Assembly: GCA_017163975.1 (NCBI GenBank)
Contig: JAFFSR010000229.1
Coordinates: 13,348,001-13,412,000, forward strand
Origin: Anastatus disparis
Lineage: Eukaryota; Arthropoda; Insecta; Hymenoptera; Eupelmidae
Direction of reading: 5' to 3'
DNA: 64,000 bases
In this document: one piece after another, positions 44,916 to 56,596 of the stretch
Layout of the letters: each line of letters opens with the position of its first letter
How positions within the stretch are numbered: position 1 is the stretch's first letter
Notes under the pieces: model-generated
Database searches by the model: none
What the model was told of the DNA's origin: nothing
The model's input: the letters and a program-made list of their open reading frames with translations, nothing else
Translations under genes and position numbers: made by a program

Positions 44916-47784
44916 TAAGATATGGCTATATCAAATTTTAATGAAAATTTCATACATTTTATATAGGTATATAATAATTTTTACATAAAAATATCATTTA
45001 CGGAAGTTACTATTGGCTTAGTAAAAAATGTTTTTCTTCTTAATCATTGTCTAAGTAAAGTATGGTCAAAGATCGTACAACATTATTTTTTATGGTTTAG
45101 AATATATTTTCTGAATATTTTGATATAAATCAAATAATTTTATATATAGAAAGTTTCTAAAGTTTGCTATAATCTTATTGCATATCAAGAGCTTAAAAAT
45201 AAGAAAATCCTCGTTAGTGGCCAACTTTTAATGGCATGTGCCAGAATATCTAATTAAATTATATATACAATGATTGATATCATATCATTTCTATTTTATT
45301 CTTGCACATCTGATAAGTAATACTTTATATTAAAACTCTTTTCCTAAATTAAAGCAATCAATATTATTTAATACTTTTTTTTAAAATTTAAACCGCTTTT
45401 TTATGAAATAAAATTAATTTAATTCTATTTATTTTTATTTTTTAAATTTCTTTTATTTAATATCAATATAATCCAATTTCATTATTATTTTATTAATTTT
45501 TATTTTTTATTTTAAAAAAAATAAAAAATGCGCGCTTACGCGCTACTATTATATAATTAATTTATCTAACTTCGGATAATACAATATTCAATATGGTCAC
45601 CAGTAACCTAATTTAAAAAAATCTCAACACATAAGACATTTAAAGTTTTACTTACATTTTGAAGTGTATTTATTTAATAAAAAATAAATTTACAAACAGT
45701 TGCATCTATTTTACAAAACTAAAATGATTAAGACATTGAAAGAATTATTTTTTGATGTACGCTTTTACTTAAAGCTTATACCTTGGGTAAATACTATTTA
45801 AATTATTTATATCAATACTATCAAAATTATATTTTCACCAAAATACAATCATAATTTTTAAGGTATTTATAATCAAAGCAACGAATGAATTTTTAATGAA
45901 CGGCAACGATTGTTACTGGGGATCGATCTTAAAAGGTCATTATGGATCTATGAAAGAAATTAATTTGATTATTCTAATAATATACATTTGGTTTGAAAAT
46001 ATAGATAAAGAGGTGCGAACAATTATTTAATTTTATAATCTTTTTTATTCAAACGCATAATTTTTTTATAAATTATTAATATCAGATTAGTAAATACTTA
46101 ATTACAAAGTCTTTTACACTACCGTCTAGAATTAATAAATGGAAATTCTTGATTCGTTACAAAATTCTATATTATAGTTTATATACTTATAATGTCATTT
46201 GCTTATATATAAATATTTTTTATTGAAATAATATTTATTGAATTTATCTGTTAATGAAAAAAAATATAGAACATTTATTTAATTGTAAATTAAATCATTT
46301 TTTTTCTGTATCATACATATTAGATCAAAAACAATTATTTCAAAATTATTTGCTTCATAAATTAGATCAAAAACAATTATTTCAAAATTATTTGCTTCAT
46401 AAATTAACATTCTATCACAATTCCCTATTACATTAGCTAATATTTATGAATGATAATGTTTTATTAAAAGTGTAATCAGTGGATTATTTATTTATAATAA
46501 TAAAATTAATTTTTCAGCTATTGTACTTACTTGGAATTTATTTGGTGCATGCATCTACATGCGTATTTGTATTATTTTTCCATAATGAAAAATGTATGAA
46601 CACATTTTAATTTTACATTAAGTTTATTTGATATAATAAGAAGAAAATATAAACAATTACATTTTTTCTGTTCCAGTACTTGAATGTGGATTTCATGAAA
46701 TATCAACATTTATAATAGGTATATTGAATTTTATCAAGGATATATATATCGTACTTTTAACCTTCAATGAGACTTTTTTCAAAGTAGTTACTATTTGTTA
46801 CATTAAAACACATACAACTCTGTTTGACTCCAAATTGTTCGTTCCGAATCTCAGAAACAGACTCCACTTGTTGGTAAAGTTATATTGAATGGCAACTTGA
46901 AAATTTTCCTAAAAATATCAATTTTTTACGAAAAATCACGATTTTTGTATAAATAATATAAAAAAAGACATTTTTTAAGTTTTAAGGAATTGTAAATTAT
47001 TTTAATAAAATAATCTTTTTTTTTTTATTAAGCTTTTCAACTCTTCTTGGAACAAATTATAGAAAAAGTTTTAACAATAATGTATACATATCATTGAATA
47101 CAATAATTTTGGTATCTATTTAATAATTTAAAATTTATATTTTTTAGATAATTTACATTTCCAGTTTACATTCATTTAGAAAATTAATTATTGGTTTACA
47201 TATCGCAGGTTGAGGCTGATTAAATAATCTTTAAAAGAACTATGGGAATATTTTCTCAATCCAAAACAAAAAATTTAAATCTAACTCAAACTTTAGGATA
47301 AGTTTTCAGGTGTCAAAATATGGAGAAAGACAGAATTTTAGACCCTAATGCTTAATATTTCCCTAGTTACAGACAATTAAAGAAAATCACTAAAAAAGTT
47401 ACTAGATTTTTAAACGCTTATAATTCTTCAACATTAACATCTAGAACTTAAAACTTTTTTTAAACGAAAGTTAAGCTCAAAATCTTAAAATTTTATTTTT
47501 TCCTACAGTTATAGAATAATAAAGATTAGACCTGAATTTTTTTTTTAAACATTAATTAATAATAAATGATGAAATTGAATTCAATCTTTATTACGCTATT
47601 ACTGTGGGAAAAAATAATATTTTGAGATACTGCCACAGAAATGACAGATAACAGCTACGCTATATTTGTCACATTAGTGATCAATGTGTGTCGAAAATTT
47701 AGAGTTTTCACATAGATGGGCGATGTGCGTGTACGCCGAATTTCTATGTTTGCACATGCGTTGTCTAACTACACTCAACTCATA
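44916..47784. other. AT-rich stretch with possible small exons
   Basis: Mostly featureless. A 42-bp unit (TAGATCAAAAACAATTATTT...) is duplicated in tandem at 46,321-46,404. It encodes a duplicated 14-residue motif in a 60-codon frame that has no other support. A pair of exon-like segments at 46,518-46,718 is listed separately. Confidence 0.35.
46518..46718 (+). other. Two candidate coding exons of an unrecognised secreted protein
   Basis: Segment 46,518-46,593 follows TTTTTCAG and encodes LLYLLGIYLVHAS-like signal-peptide sequence, with a GT donor in phase 1. Segment 46,677-46,718 follows GTTCCAG, continues in phase 1 with LLECGFHEIS, and ends at a GT donor. Phases match, but no start codon or further exons were found, so chance is a real possibility. 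Confidence 0.2.
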
Positions 47785-48832
47785 AGAGGTTGGCACAATG
47801 ATCATCTTTTATTTTCGTACAGCTTGTCAATGTGTAAACATAGAAAATTTTCAAATCTGACATGTACGGAAAAAAATAAAAATAAAAATAAAAACTAAGG
47901 TTATGATCCTCGGTATCAATGAATATCTGAATTGGAAGATAATTGTGACTTTAATTTATTAATTATTGCTATTTTAATTATAAAATTTTTAATTTAATCA
48001 AAAACATATTATTAATAATTTTAATATCAGAAATTATTGCTGTTATAGCAATTCAATGTTGAAATCATTAAAAATGATGTGGGTGGAGTTCGATGTTTCG
48101 AAAATCCGTTATTTTTTTAAGCTTAAAAATTTCCAATAGCACATTCTTAATATTTATATAAATTGAATAGAAATTTCGTTTTTAATTATAATTAAAGTTT
48201 CTAATTATAATTTATATTTAGAACTGTATTCAGACAATAATATAATGATGAGGTACTTTGAAATTTCTAATATAGTTTTTCAATGTATTTTTTTTTAATA
48301 CTTGTTGAAAATTTCATTAAAAAACCCGAAATATTTCATCATTTTACGGTATTCTGTATACTTGTTACAATTCTAAAGCGATTATAATTTATCCGGATAA
48401 ATGCATGTCGATAACAAACATGAATTAAAAATTGACTTTCTGTACAATTTAAATAAATATTATGAAAAAGCCATTTGAAATTTCAAAATTCTACAAAAAG
48501 ATAATGGACTATCGAAACATTGAACCCTACGCACATTATTTTCAATGATTGAATTTCTAACAGCAACAATTTCTCATGTTAAAATTATTAATAATAATGT
48601 TTTTGGTTAAATTAAAAATTGTATAATTCAAATAGCAATAATTAATATGTTAAAGTCACAACTATCTTCCAATTCAGATATTCATTGATACCGAGGATCA
48701 TAACCTCAGTTTCATTTTAATTTACTTTTTTTCATACATGTCAGATTTGAAAATTTTCTATGTTTACACATTGACAAGCAGTGCGAAAATAAAAGATGAT
48801 CAGTGTGACAGCCTCCTATGACAGTCTTCAAC
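47785..48832. repeat. Inverted duplication around a type C GGGTGG element
   Basis: Arms 47,785-48,076 and 48,535-48,832 are diverged reverse complements. Both include GATCATCTTTTATTTTCG and the Cys-rich frame segment CKHRKFSNLTC. The spacer is the type C-like element at 48,077-48,534. Confidence 0.75.
48077..48534. mobile_element. Diverged GGGTGG element, type C, at the centre of the inversion
   Basis: Left GTGGGTGGAGTTCGATGTTT and right AAACATTGAACCCTACGCAC. Interior motifs (TTTCGTTTTTAATT, TAATTTATATTTAGAA) match 37,483-38,630 but with more divergence, so it is an older copy. Confidence 0.65.
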
Positions 48833-48981
48833 GAGAGCTCGTAGCGAACACACGTGTTTACAACTCTCCGTATATCTTGAACGGTGCTAAGTGTCAATAT
48901 AGTATAAGTGTAAATTAGTTTGATTCTAAGAACAATCACTTTACCTTTGATTACGCCTCGGCGCAATTAAAGACAACAACT

Positions 48982-49677
48982 ATGGGAGAACCACCTCCCG
49001 TAAAAAAGGATATATCAACGTTCGAAGTCAAAAAACCAGAAAACAACAGTTATGCAGATGTGGCCCAAAAATTTTCGTTTCCAGAAAGAAATCAGTGATT
49101 GATATTAATTTGCGTAGATGACCTCAATTTAACAGATTACACCTGTGCGATAGGAGATATAGTTGGCCCAAAAAATGATATTGCATCAACCAAGACATAA
49201 AATAATCGTATCTGCATATATTTAGCAACAAAAGAATTAGTCGACAAATTAACGGACAAACATGAACACATAACAATCAAAGGAAAACAAGTATTTATTA
49301 GACCGCTGATAGGTAAATATAAACGCGGGATATTCTCAAACGTTTCACCAAACATTCCAGACTTTGTATTCGAAAACATTCTTGACAATCTAAAAATAAA
49401 TCGAAATTCACTTGTCACACTACTAAAAGCAAGCATCGAAAAGGAGGGGTACGAACATGTAATCAGCTCACGAAGACAAACTTATGTTAAAATAGAAGAC
49501 ATCAAAAAGGTACCAGAGATTTTTAGATTGAACTACTACGATACAAGTTATTACATATATACAAGCACAGATGCTCTTCGATACTTTATATGTAAAATGG
49601 AAGGACACATCGCGCGTTACTGTGTAAACAAACCAAACCAAAACGACTCTGAGTTATGCAAAAACCGTGATTTCTCG
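48982..49677 (+). pseudogene. Gag-like zinc-knuckle ORF1 pseudogene of a non-LTR element
   Basis: One reading frame runs from the ATG at 48,982 for about 230 codons, broken only by a TGA (about 49,096) and a TAA (about 49,198). It begins MGEPPPVKK and continues with an RRM-like region. It ends in a zinc-knuckle-like CKMEGHIARYC whose first Cys position is Tyr, so the knuckle is damaged. This order (basic, RNA-binding, knuckle) is that of ORF1 proteins of jockey-group retrotransposons. No endonuclease or reverse transcriptase follows, so it is 3'-truncated. The sequence upstream to about 48,833 looks like its 5' leader. Confidence 0.65.
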
Positions 49678-49680
49678 TAA

Positions 49681-50255
49681 AAAATTTGATACTCTTAAAA
49701 AAATTTTTTAAGGCGCTGTACAATATATCTTTATAAAAAGGTGGAGTTTGTTTCTCGAATTCGAAATAGACAATTTTAAGCTAAATAGAGTTGGATGCAT
49801 TTTAATACAACAAAATAGTAATTATTTAAAAATTATTTGAAAGTCAAATAAACGTTAAAAATACAGTGGATTTATTCATATATTTATGAAATCAGATAAG
49901 AAAATATAAACAATCATATTGATTCTTTAGTAAAAATAAACCAAAGGGAATTAAAATAAACTAAAAATAAAATACACTCAATCTAACATCTATGGTAGAT
50001 AATAAATATTTTTTAAAAAGATTATAAATTATTGTTTTAGCTGGTTCCATTGCTATTTTCATTGATTTTATCATCCAACTAACGAAAGTAATCAAAAGAG
50101 CGGACGGAGGACTTTGAAACAGTTGTACATTAGTCATTTGATGAAATTTAAACTAATAAATTTTGAAATTCATAAACTTCTTCTAAATTATAAAAATAAC
50201 AAATATAAATAAATATTAATAATAATAATAATAATAATAGTATATTTATTTTTAC
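49681..50255. other. AT-rich stretch, nothing recognised
   Basis: No gene. A short (AAT)n run occurs at about 50,214-50,238, immediately before the next MITE. Confidence 0.45.
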
Positions 50256-50258
50256 TTA

Positions 50259-50783
50259 CCAGGAGAGGCTATGAGCTTCGGGTCACAGATCTTGATGAAA
50301 CTTTGAGATATATTTTTAGGTACCAAAATATGAGTAAAACCAGAGCGGTACGGTCTAACGCTTCGAAAAACTGAAATTATAGGTGTTTCTAGTCTTATTT
50401 TAAGAAAAATTTAAAAAAAAAGCTTCTAAAAATTATCTAAATTCTGAAGAACAATGATCTTTGGTACTTTCTTGCTGCTTAACTTTGAACAAACATATCT
50501 CTGGTTCTAATTATTATTTCTCAGTTCTGAAAACGGCAAATTGAAGCTTTCTTTCTCTACTTTTATTTTAGTCCCTGTAAATTTATTAAAGACATTTCTA
50601 GATTGAATTATTCACATTTAAATTAGAAGCTTTTTTTTTAAAAATAAGACTAGAAACGCCAATAATTTCAGTTTTTCGAAGCGTTAGACCGTACCGCTCT
50701 AACTTTACTCATATTTTGGTACCTAAAAACATATCCCAAAGTTTCATCAAGATCTGTGACCCGAAGCTCATAGCCTCTCCTGG
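50259..50783. mobile_element. 525-bp MITE with CCAGGAGAGGC ends and TTA duplication
   Basis: Ends CCAGGAGAGGCTATGAGCTT and complement, arms of about 150 bp, flanked by TTA (50,256-50,258 and 50,784-50,786). A 3-bp TWA duplication is typical of PIF/Harbinger. A truncated relative is at 44,640-44,915. Confidence 0.85.
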
Positions 50784-51374
50784 TTAGTTTCCACCTTCTT
50801 TTTATTTTTATATGGGAATCCAAGATTTAAAAATTTTAAATTCATAATTAAAACTAATTCAATACAAAGTTTCAAGATTGATAAGAGAGATCTTAAAAAT
50901 TAGTTTAGTATTTAAAAGTTGGATTTGAAATTTTAAAATTTAAAAGTTTATTTAAGACATTTCTTTAAGTTTGAAATTAAAATCATTTTGACAGGAGATT
51001 ATTATAAAGCGATAATATATAAAGATTATAGCATTGCAATAAAAATATGTAAATATTAGAAAAATTGAGCATGTCTTTTTTAAATTTGCTGGAAAATCAA
51101 TTTTGTAGGCTAAGCACGCACGTAAAGTTATTTATGCAGTGTTTGAATGCAAAAATATATATTTTTCTTCGTACGCGCTAGGAGTGATAAATGGCTAATA
51201 TATATAAATAGATAAAAGCGTTGAGTTATGAAAAATAGCACGCAAATGCGTTGAGTTATGAAAATAACTCAACGGTTTTGTACACTGATAGAAAGAAAAG
51301 TTAACAGTTAAGTCGCGATGAATTACGACTCAAAATTTTCATGACTGTTGAGTCAAATGAATATTTCTTAATAG

Positions 51375-51812
51375 TTAAGAGGCGGTCGGAACCAAATCGG
51401 TGATTTAGTTCGGTGCTTGTAATAAATGCTTATAATAATTTATTCATTTATTAATATGGTAAAAATATAGTCATTTCCTCTAGTCATGTATATAAAGAAT
51501 AATTTAAAATAGCTAAAGTCACAAAAATATAAAAAATATTGTCATAAAGCGAAAAATGCCACCTAACAATCGACACGATAGTTTTTTGCATGCGGTATAC
51601 GTCAAATCAGTTTGATATTTGTAATAAATGCTTATAATAATTAATTTACTTATTCATATGGTAAAAATATAGTCATTTCCTCTAGTCATGTATATAAAGA
51701 ATAATTTGAAATAGTTTAAGCCATAAAAGTATACAAAATATTATCGTAAAGCGAAAAATGCTGACTTAATATATACCGCAAGTCACCGATTTGGTTCCGA
51801 CCGCCTCTTAAG
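51375..51812. mobile_element. Nested MITE with TTAAGAGGCGGTCGGAACCA ends
   Basis: Left TTAAGAGGCGGTCGGAACCA and right complement (TGGTTCCGACCGCCTCTTAA) in about 30-bp TIRs. Inside, a segment of about 150 bp (GTAATAAATGCTTATAATAA ... TCATTTCCTCTAGTCATGTA) is present twice as a direct repeat. Confidence 0.75.
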
Positions 51813-51971
51813 AAATATTCATTAATAGTTAATGAATGATGATTTTGAATACCGGCTTGCTTAAGGTGTAACTTTAAGGTTATGTTTGTGAATCATAGTT
51901 TATTGTTCTCTCTTCCTTTTAATAAATTTCACAGTTTTACTTTTAGTTATAGAGACATTAAAATATAAACT

Positions 51972-52494
51972 AATAATTATTAATGTCACTGATATTTTAT
52001 TAATAATTAAATACAATATGCTAACAAAATCTTGCCGATTATTTAAATTCATGTATATATACGAATCAAACAAAGTAAAGCATCTAGTTCATTGTTCATA
52101 TATGCATCTCTCTCTTTCTCATCGTTAGGCCGTACTCACTGTACACGCATGCGCGTCGCTCAGATGTCTTATATATTTCGACAACTCACGGCACAGCAAG
52201 AATTCATAAACTATAGTTTTCGTTTTCTTGATGTTTTTAATTCTTTATTTAAGTATTTATATTTTTTGGTTGATTTTCTACGTATTATTATGTATGAAAA
52301 GATATTTCTACGTATTAATAAATGTACAAAGAGTGATTTTGACGCGTGATTTCGATATGATTACTTTTTCGAACAGTATAATAAAGTGTGAGATTTCTTA
52401 CGGTAGTAATTTTTTACACAGTTCAAAAAAGTTGTATTTAGCTCCCGCTAGATGGTGTAGAAAACGCGGATTTAGCTCACGCAGTGCTATAAAA
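51972..52494 (+). repeat. Dispersed repeat F, copy 2 (uninterrupted)
   Basis: It matches 26,185-27,122 and shows the empty site of the type A MITE there. The two short frames over it overlap in different frames and look non-coding. Confidence 0.7.
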
Positions 52495-52551
52495 TATATT
52501 AAATTGATTAATTATTTAATTTATTTAACGATCTTAAATTATATGATCACT

Positions 52552-52940
52552 CCTTAAGGAGATGTAAAATTGATACTACACCTGTACTCATGAATTTTGA
52601 CTATCTTTTTATTTTATTGCAAAATTTTAAGAAAATAAATGCTTTAGCTTGTAGTATGTACCGTGAAGGTTATTCAGTTAAATTTTTAAATAAATTCATT
52701 CATTAGTTTCTCCGAATTTTAGATTTCTTATAGAAAATCTAAAAATTTTAATATATATTATTGGAACCCAAAATTCTTAATATCTAATGAATGCATTTAT
52801 TTGAAAATTTAACTGAATAATCTTCATGGTAAATACAACAAGCTAAAGCATTTCTTTTCCTCAAGTTTTGCAATATAATGAAAAGATAGGCCAAATTTAT
52901 GAGTACAGGTGTAGTGTCCGTTTTACATCCCCTTAAGAAA
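52552..52940. mobile_element. Nested MITE with TTAAGGAGATGTAAAA ends
   Basis: Left TTAAGGAGATGTAAAATTGA and right TTTTACATCCCCTTAA, followed inward by long complementary arms (GATACTACACCTGTACTCAT and its complement). A near-palindrome of about 390 bp. Confidence 0.75.
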
Positions 52941-53346
52941 CTATTGTTCTACTTTATGAACCAGTTACGGCAAATACACCGTTTCTTAACTATTAATGAA
53001 TAAAAATTTCGTCGATTTTTCTCTATTCAAATGCACCATTCATTAATAGTTACCTCGCCGAATTAACTGTTAACTCTTCTTTCTATCAGTGTAGACATCG
53101 TATTAGCGTCACGCAAGCGTGGATAGAAGAGAGAGAAAAAAGAGAATACTTTATCGAAAGGAAACGAAACATGCAAGAACGTGTACGAATCAGTTGTGTG
53201 CTAGTTCCTTGGTGACAGTTGTTGGCGACGTAAATAAATAAATATAAACATGGATTAAGAGGGAATCGATCGGATTATGATCAGAACGCCACCGCTATCA
53301 AAGTCGTATTTTAGTTAATTGTTATCTTTTAAAACATTTTAAACTC

Positions 53347-53490
53347 AATAATAGTATATTATGTAACGAGTAAGGTTTAGTTGATCATTGCGCACGAGGG
53401 CAAGTTGGCGCACAAGCGTAGCGAGTGGCGCAATAGTCAACTAAACCGAACGAGATTCACATACTATTTTTTCTCATAAGTGCTGGGTGT
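53347..53490. mobile_element. Small TIR element, copy beside the non-LTR 3' end
   Basis: Arms AATAGTATATTATGTAACGA and, at the other end, AGATTCACATACTATT are imperfectly complementary over about 42 bp and meet at GCGCAC...GCGCAATAG. A direct repeat of this plus the following AAGTGCTGGGTGTAAGAGAG lies at 58,887-59,003. Confidence 0.6.
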
Positions 53491-53677
53491 AAGAGAGAGA
53501 TTAGATTAGATTAGATTACATTTATTATATGTACATTATGTTGTACAATCAAATTACAGTAATACATTAGAATAATCAAATAAATAAGCATTATAACAAT
53601 GATAAGCAGTAAAAAAAAGCAAATATAACAACAAAAAAAATAAACTCTACAGTAATAAAAATACAATATAAACAGTG

Positions 53678-55485
53678 TTATAAATTAGCACGTAGCAGAG
53701 GTCCACTGTCCAAGGCAAGGTAATATGCAAATGAGGATGTCTTAAATGTCATGAGCGAGAATGAGTTGCGTAAAGTCGCAGGAAGATCATTCCATAGCCG
53801 CGAGGAAGTGACCAAAAACGATCGTAGGTGATACTCAGTAGATGAGAAAGGAATGATCAAAGGTTTCACATCACCCCTCAAGGACCTCACCGGCCGGCTC
53901 CACTGATACATAGAATACAAATAGGATGGAGTACAAGATAAGAACATCTTATACAGAAATGTAGAAGAAAAATAGTTTCTTCTACCCGCAGTGGATAACC
54001 AGCCTAATGAGAACCTATAAGCAGAGATGTGCTCACGCCTACCTACACCGAAGATGTAACGTATACCAGAGTTGATGACTCTCTGAAGCCTAAGATCAAG
54101 CTCTGCTGAGAGGTCACAGTAAACCAGACAACAGTAATCCAGGAGTGGAAACAGCAGTGCTTTTACAAGATGTACACGAAGAGCAAAGGTAGTGCTCTTT
54201 CTAAAGAAGTTTAGTCTGTAAAGCAGAGAAAATGACCTATTACACACTTGTGTAACGTGCTCTCTCCAGTTAAGCTTACTGTCCAACCAAACACCCAAGT
54301 TACGAACGGAGGACTCAAATTTAATAATAGCACCGTTCAACGGTACGCCAGTTACAGGTGATGAGGACAGCATATTAATATAGAAATAAGAGCCAATAAT
54401 TATTGCCTTTGTTTTGTCAACATTCAATTTCAGATGGTTACTGGTGGCCCAATTTGAAATGAGAATAGCATGATCACTCATAAGATTTGTATAAGTGCTA
54501 AGTTCAGAAATCGGAAAATGCACATAGACTTGCAAGTCGTCGGCATATATTAAATGTTGCACACCCGAGTGAAAGTTGGCAGCGACGTCATTAATATAAA
54601 TGGAGAATAGAAGCGGTCCAAGTACAGAACCTTGGGGTACTCCAGTATTCAAAGTGACAAAGTCAGACGCATTATCATCAGAGTCAACAACAGACTGCCG
54701 TCTATCAGATAAGTAAGAGGCAAACCACCTGACAACAGTGTGCGAAACATCGAGAGAAATTGGTTTCCGAAGAAGAGTGACATGGCACACTGTGTCAAAT
54801 GCCTTGCTAAAATCAAATAATAAAAGCATAGTTACATAACGTCTGTCCATGTTGAATCTAATATCCTCCGTCAATTTGAGCAAAGCTGTTTGGGTACTAT
54901 GCCCAGTTCTAAACCCAGTCTGATGAGAATCCAACAGATGCCTGGTGGTCAAGTAGTAATAAAGTTGTTGATGGACAAGACGCTCAAGAACCTTGGACAT
55001 GAATGACAACAAGGAGATAGGTCGTATATCACCCATAGTGCGCGGAGAAGAGACCTTGTTGATTGTGGTAGTCAACGAGATCTTCCAACATGAAGGAAAC
55101 ACACACTCACGAAACGAGTCATTATAAATACGACACAGCAAGGGCCCAATAACCGGAAACGCCCCATAGACAATAAACTGTGGGACCGCATCAAACCCCC
55201 TAGCCTGAGAAGTAGAATGACATATTGCCATCCTAAACTCCTCCAAAGTAACCTCATTAAACCTGAATAAGGGCTTATAAGGCTCATCTACATTAATAGT
55301 ATTCACATACTCAGAAACCGAAGGGGCGAGTGGATCAAACGCAATCCCACCAAAGTAACGATTAAGCTCATTTATAGGAAAAGAATGTCGCGAGTTATTA
55401 TCAGTGGAGCACATACCAAGGTTCCTGAGCTCTCTCCAGATCTGTCGCGAGTCCGTAATACCCGATAGTCTATCGTAGTAATATA
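53678..55485 (-). CDS. Non-LTR ORF2, reverse transcriptase part
   Basis: The frame is open from about 55,503 and has a first Met at 55,414 (578 aa from there), with stop at 53,678. Reverse transcriptase motifs are clear. There is the finger-palm FDFSKAFDTV with the first catalytic Asp, GVPQGSVLGPLLFSIYIND, the catalytic YADD box in LIYADDLQVY, and LKLNVDKTKA. The thumb region follows, with the typical C-terminal LPATLRNSFSLMTFK. It copies the element's RNA at the nicked target. The Met at 55,414 is not a real start: the frame continues upstream into the endonuclease part after a 1-nt frameshift near 55,500-55,505. Confidence 0.93.
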
Positions 55486-55503
55486 ACAGTTTGGCTGATT
55501 CAA

Positions 55504-56580
55504 TTATAGTAAGTCATTATACAGTCGAGTACGTTTGTAGCGCCTATAAAGTCGATCTCTCTCATCAATCAGGCGACGATGTTCCAAGGTGATCCACGGA
55601 CGATGAGCCCTACCCTGCCTGACCTTCCTGACAGGCACGAATTGTGCAATTGCCTCATTGAGATGGTTGTAAAGATATTCAAGGCGAGCAGAAAGAGAGG
55701 AATCACCATCACATGTATCACATCTTAAAGAGCAAAAATACTGAAGGAGAGCAACATCATCAACAGACTTATAATCCAGAAAAGTAAAGTCTTCAAGTAT
55801 AGGTTTAGAGAGAGAGGACTTAACAGTCGCAGCTATGAAATCGTGGCGATCAATGAAAGGTATATCAGTCTTCCAGAAGTCAAGCACAATATCGTTGGCA
55901 TCAACAAGACACAGATCAAGCCAGGTGTCAGAAGAATGAGTATGATGAGTTGTGCCATAAGGAACCAAGAAAAGTGCGTTCTCAGTGATAAGACCTCTAA
56001 GAAACTTAGAATCGTCAGAATCAACGCACATGTTAGTGTTAAAATCACCAAGTATGATCTTCGAACTATAATTGTGCATGAATGATGTTAAATCTGGTAT
56101 GAAATCTGTGTTAGCCAAGAAGGGAGCATGTGGCGGCCTGTAGACTACACCAACAAAGATAGGTGAAGCCAAGTCCAGAGAATTAACTTCACGAAACAGA
56201 TATTCGGGAAGACCAGGCTTACCACTCCATTTACCAGAAGAAGAACAAAGGCGCCGCGAAGTAATAGAGTTGTGAATATATAAAGCAACACCACCGATTC
56301 TAGTGTTACGATCCTGCCTGTGAAGCACGTAGTCATCAAGTTCTATCAAAGAGTCACCAACAATCTGGCCCAGCTTGGTCTCAGTCACAGCTATAACATG
56401 AAAGTAAGGGCGAGAAGCCAGAAAGAGTCTTATCATCTCAATGTGTGTTCTAATAGAGTTAGCATTGAAATGACAAACTCTGAGACCATCCCTTGCAGTG
56501 AAATGACTATTAATGAGTAATGAAACAGGGTTATTAGTAGAGAGTGATGTATTAGAGAGGAGTGGAGGAGAGAGTGGACT
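55504..56580 (-). CDS. Non-LTR ORF2, apurinic-like endonuclease part
   Basis: The first Met of the frame is at 56,436, but homologous residues (LRVCHFNANSIRTHIEMIR) lie upstream of it. So the ORF starts nearer 56,580, just after the ORF1 stop at 56,597. AP-endonuclease signatures are visible: NANSI, VTETKL, VYRPPHAP, ILGDFNTN (the GDFN catalytic box) and a later DRHDFI in the SDH position. The frame ends at a TAA at 55,504 where an indel shifts it from the reverse transcriptase frame. ORF1 and ORF2 are therefore almost abutting, suggesting coupled reinitiation. Confidence 0.88.
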   Translation of the reverse strand, partial: SPLSPPLLSNTSLSTNNPVSLLINSHFTARDGLRVCHFNANSIRTHIEMIRLFLASRPYFHVIAVTETKLGQIVGDSLIELDDYVLHRQDRNTRIGGVALYIHNSITSRRLCSSSGKWSGKPGLPEYLFREVNSLDLASPIFVGVVYRPPHAPFLANTDFIPDLTSFMHNYSSKIILGDFNTNMCVDSDDSKFLRGLITENALFLVPYGTTHHTHSSDTWLDLCLVDANDIVLDFWKTDIPFIDRHDFIAATVKSSLSKPILEDFTFLDYKSVDDVALLQYFCSLRCDTCDGDSSLSARLEYLYNHLNEAIAQFVPVRKVRQGRAHRPWITLEHRRLIDERDRLYRRYKRTRLYNDLL

Positions 56581-56596
56581 TACCTAACACTAGAAG

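Larger units (their letters stand above)
51283..53091. mobile_element. 1.8-kb CACTGATAG element hosting three other repeats
   Basis: Ends CACTGATAGAAAGAAAAGTT and AACTCTTCTTTCTATCAGTG with TA duplication (51,281-51,282 and 53,092-53,093). Nested inside are a TTAAGAGGCGGTCGG element (about 51,375-51,812), repeat F copy 2 (51,972-52,494) and a TTAAGGAGATGTAAAA element (about 52,552-52,940). Frames at 52,092 and 52,228 lie in repeat F and are not called. Confidence 0.8.

Noticed and set aside
43654..45550. Helitron bounded by GC-rich hairpins
   Set aside because: The hairpins at 43,654 and 45,529 lack the terminal TC and CTRR motifs in proper orientation, and there is no Rep/helicase sequence.
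45723..46030. Chemoreceptor-like first exon (MIKTLKELFFDVRFYLKLIP) and following open segment
   Set aside because: Only a weak resemblance in one short stretch. The downstream exon does not look like a receptor and no further exons were found.
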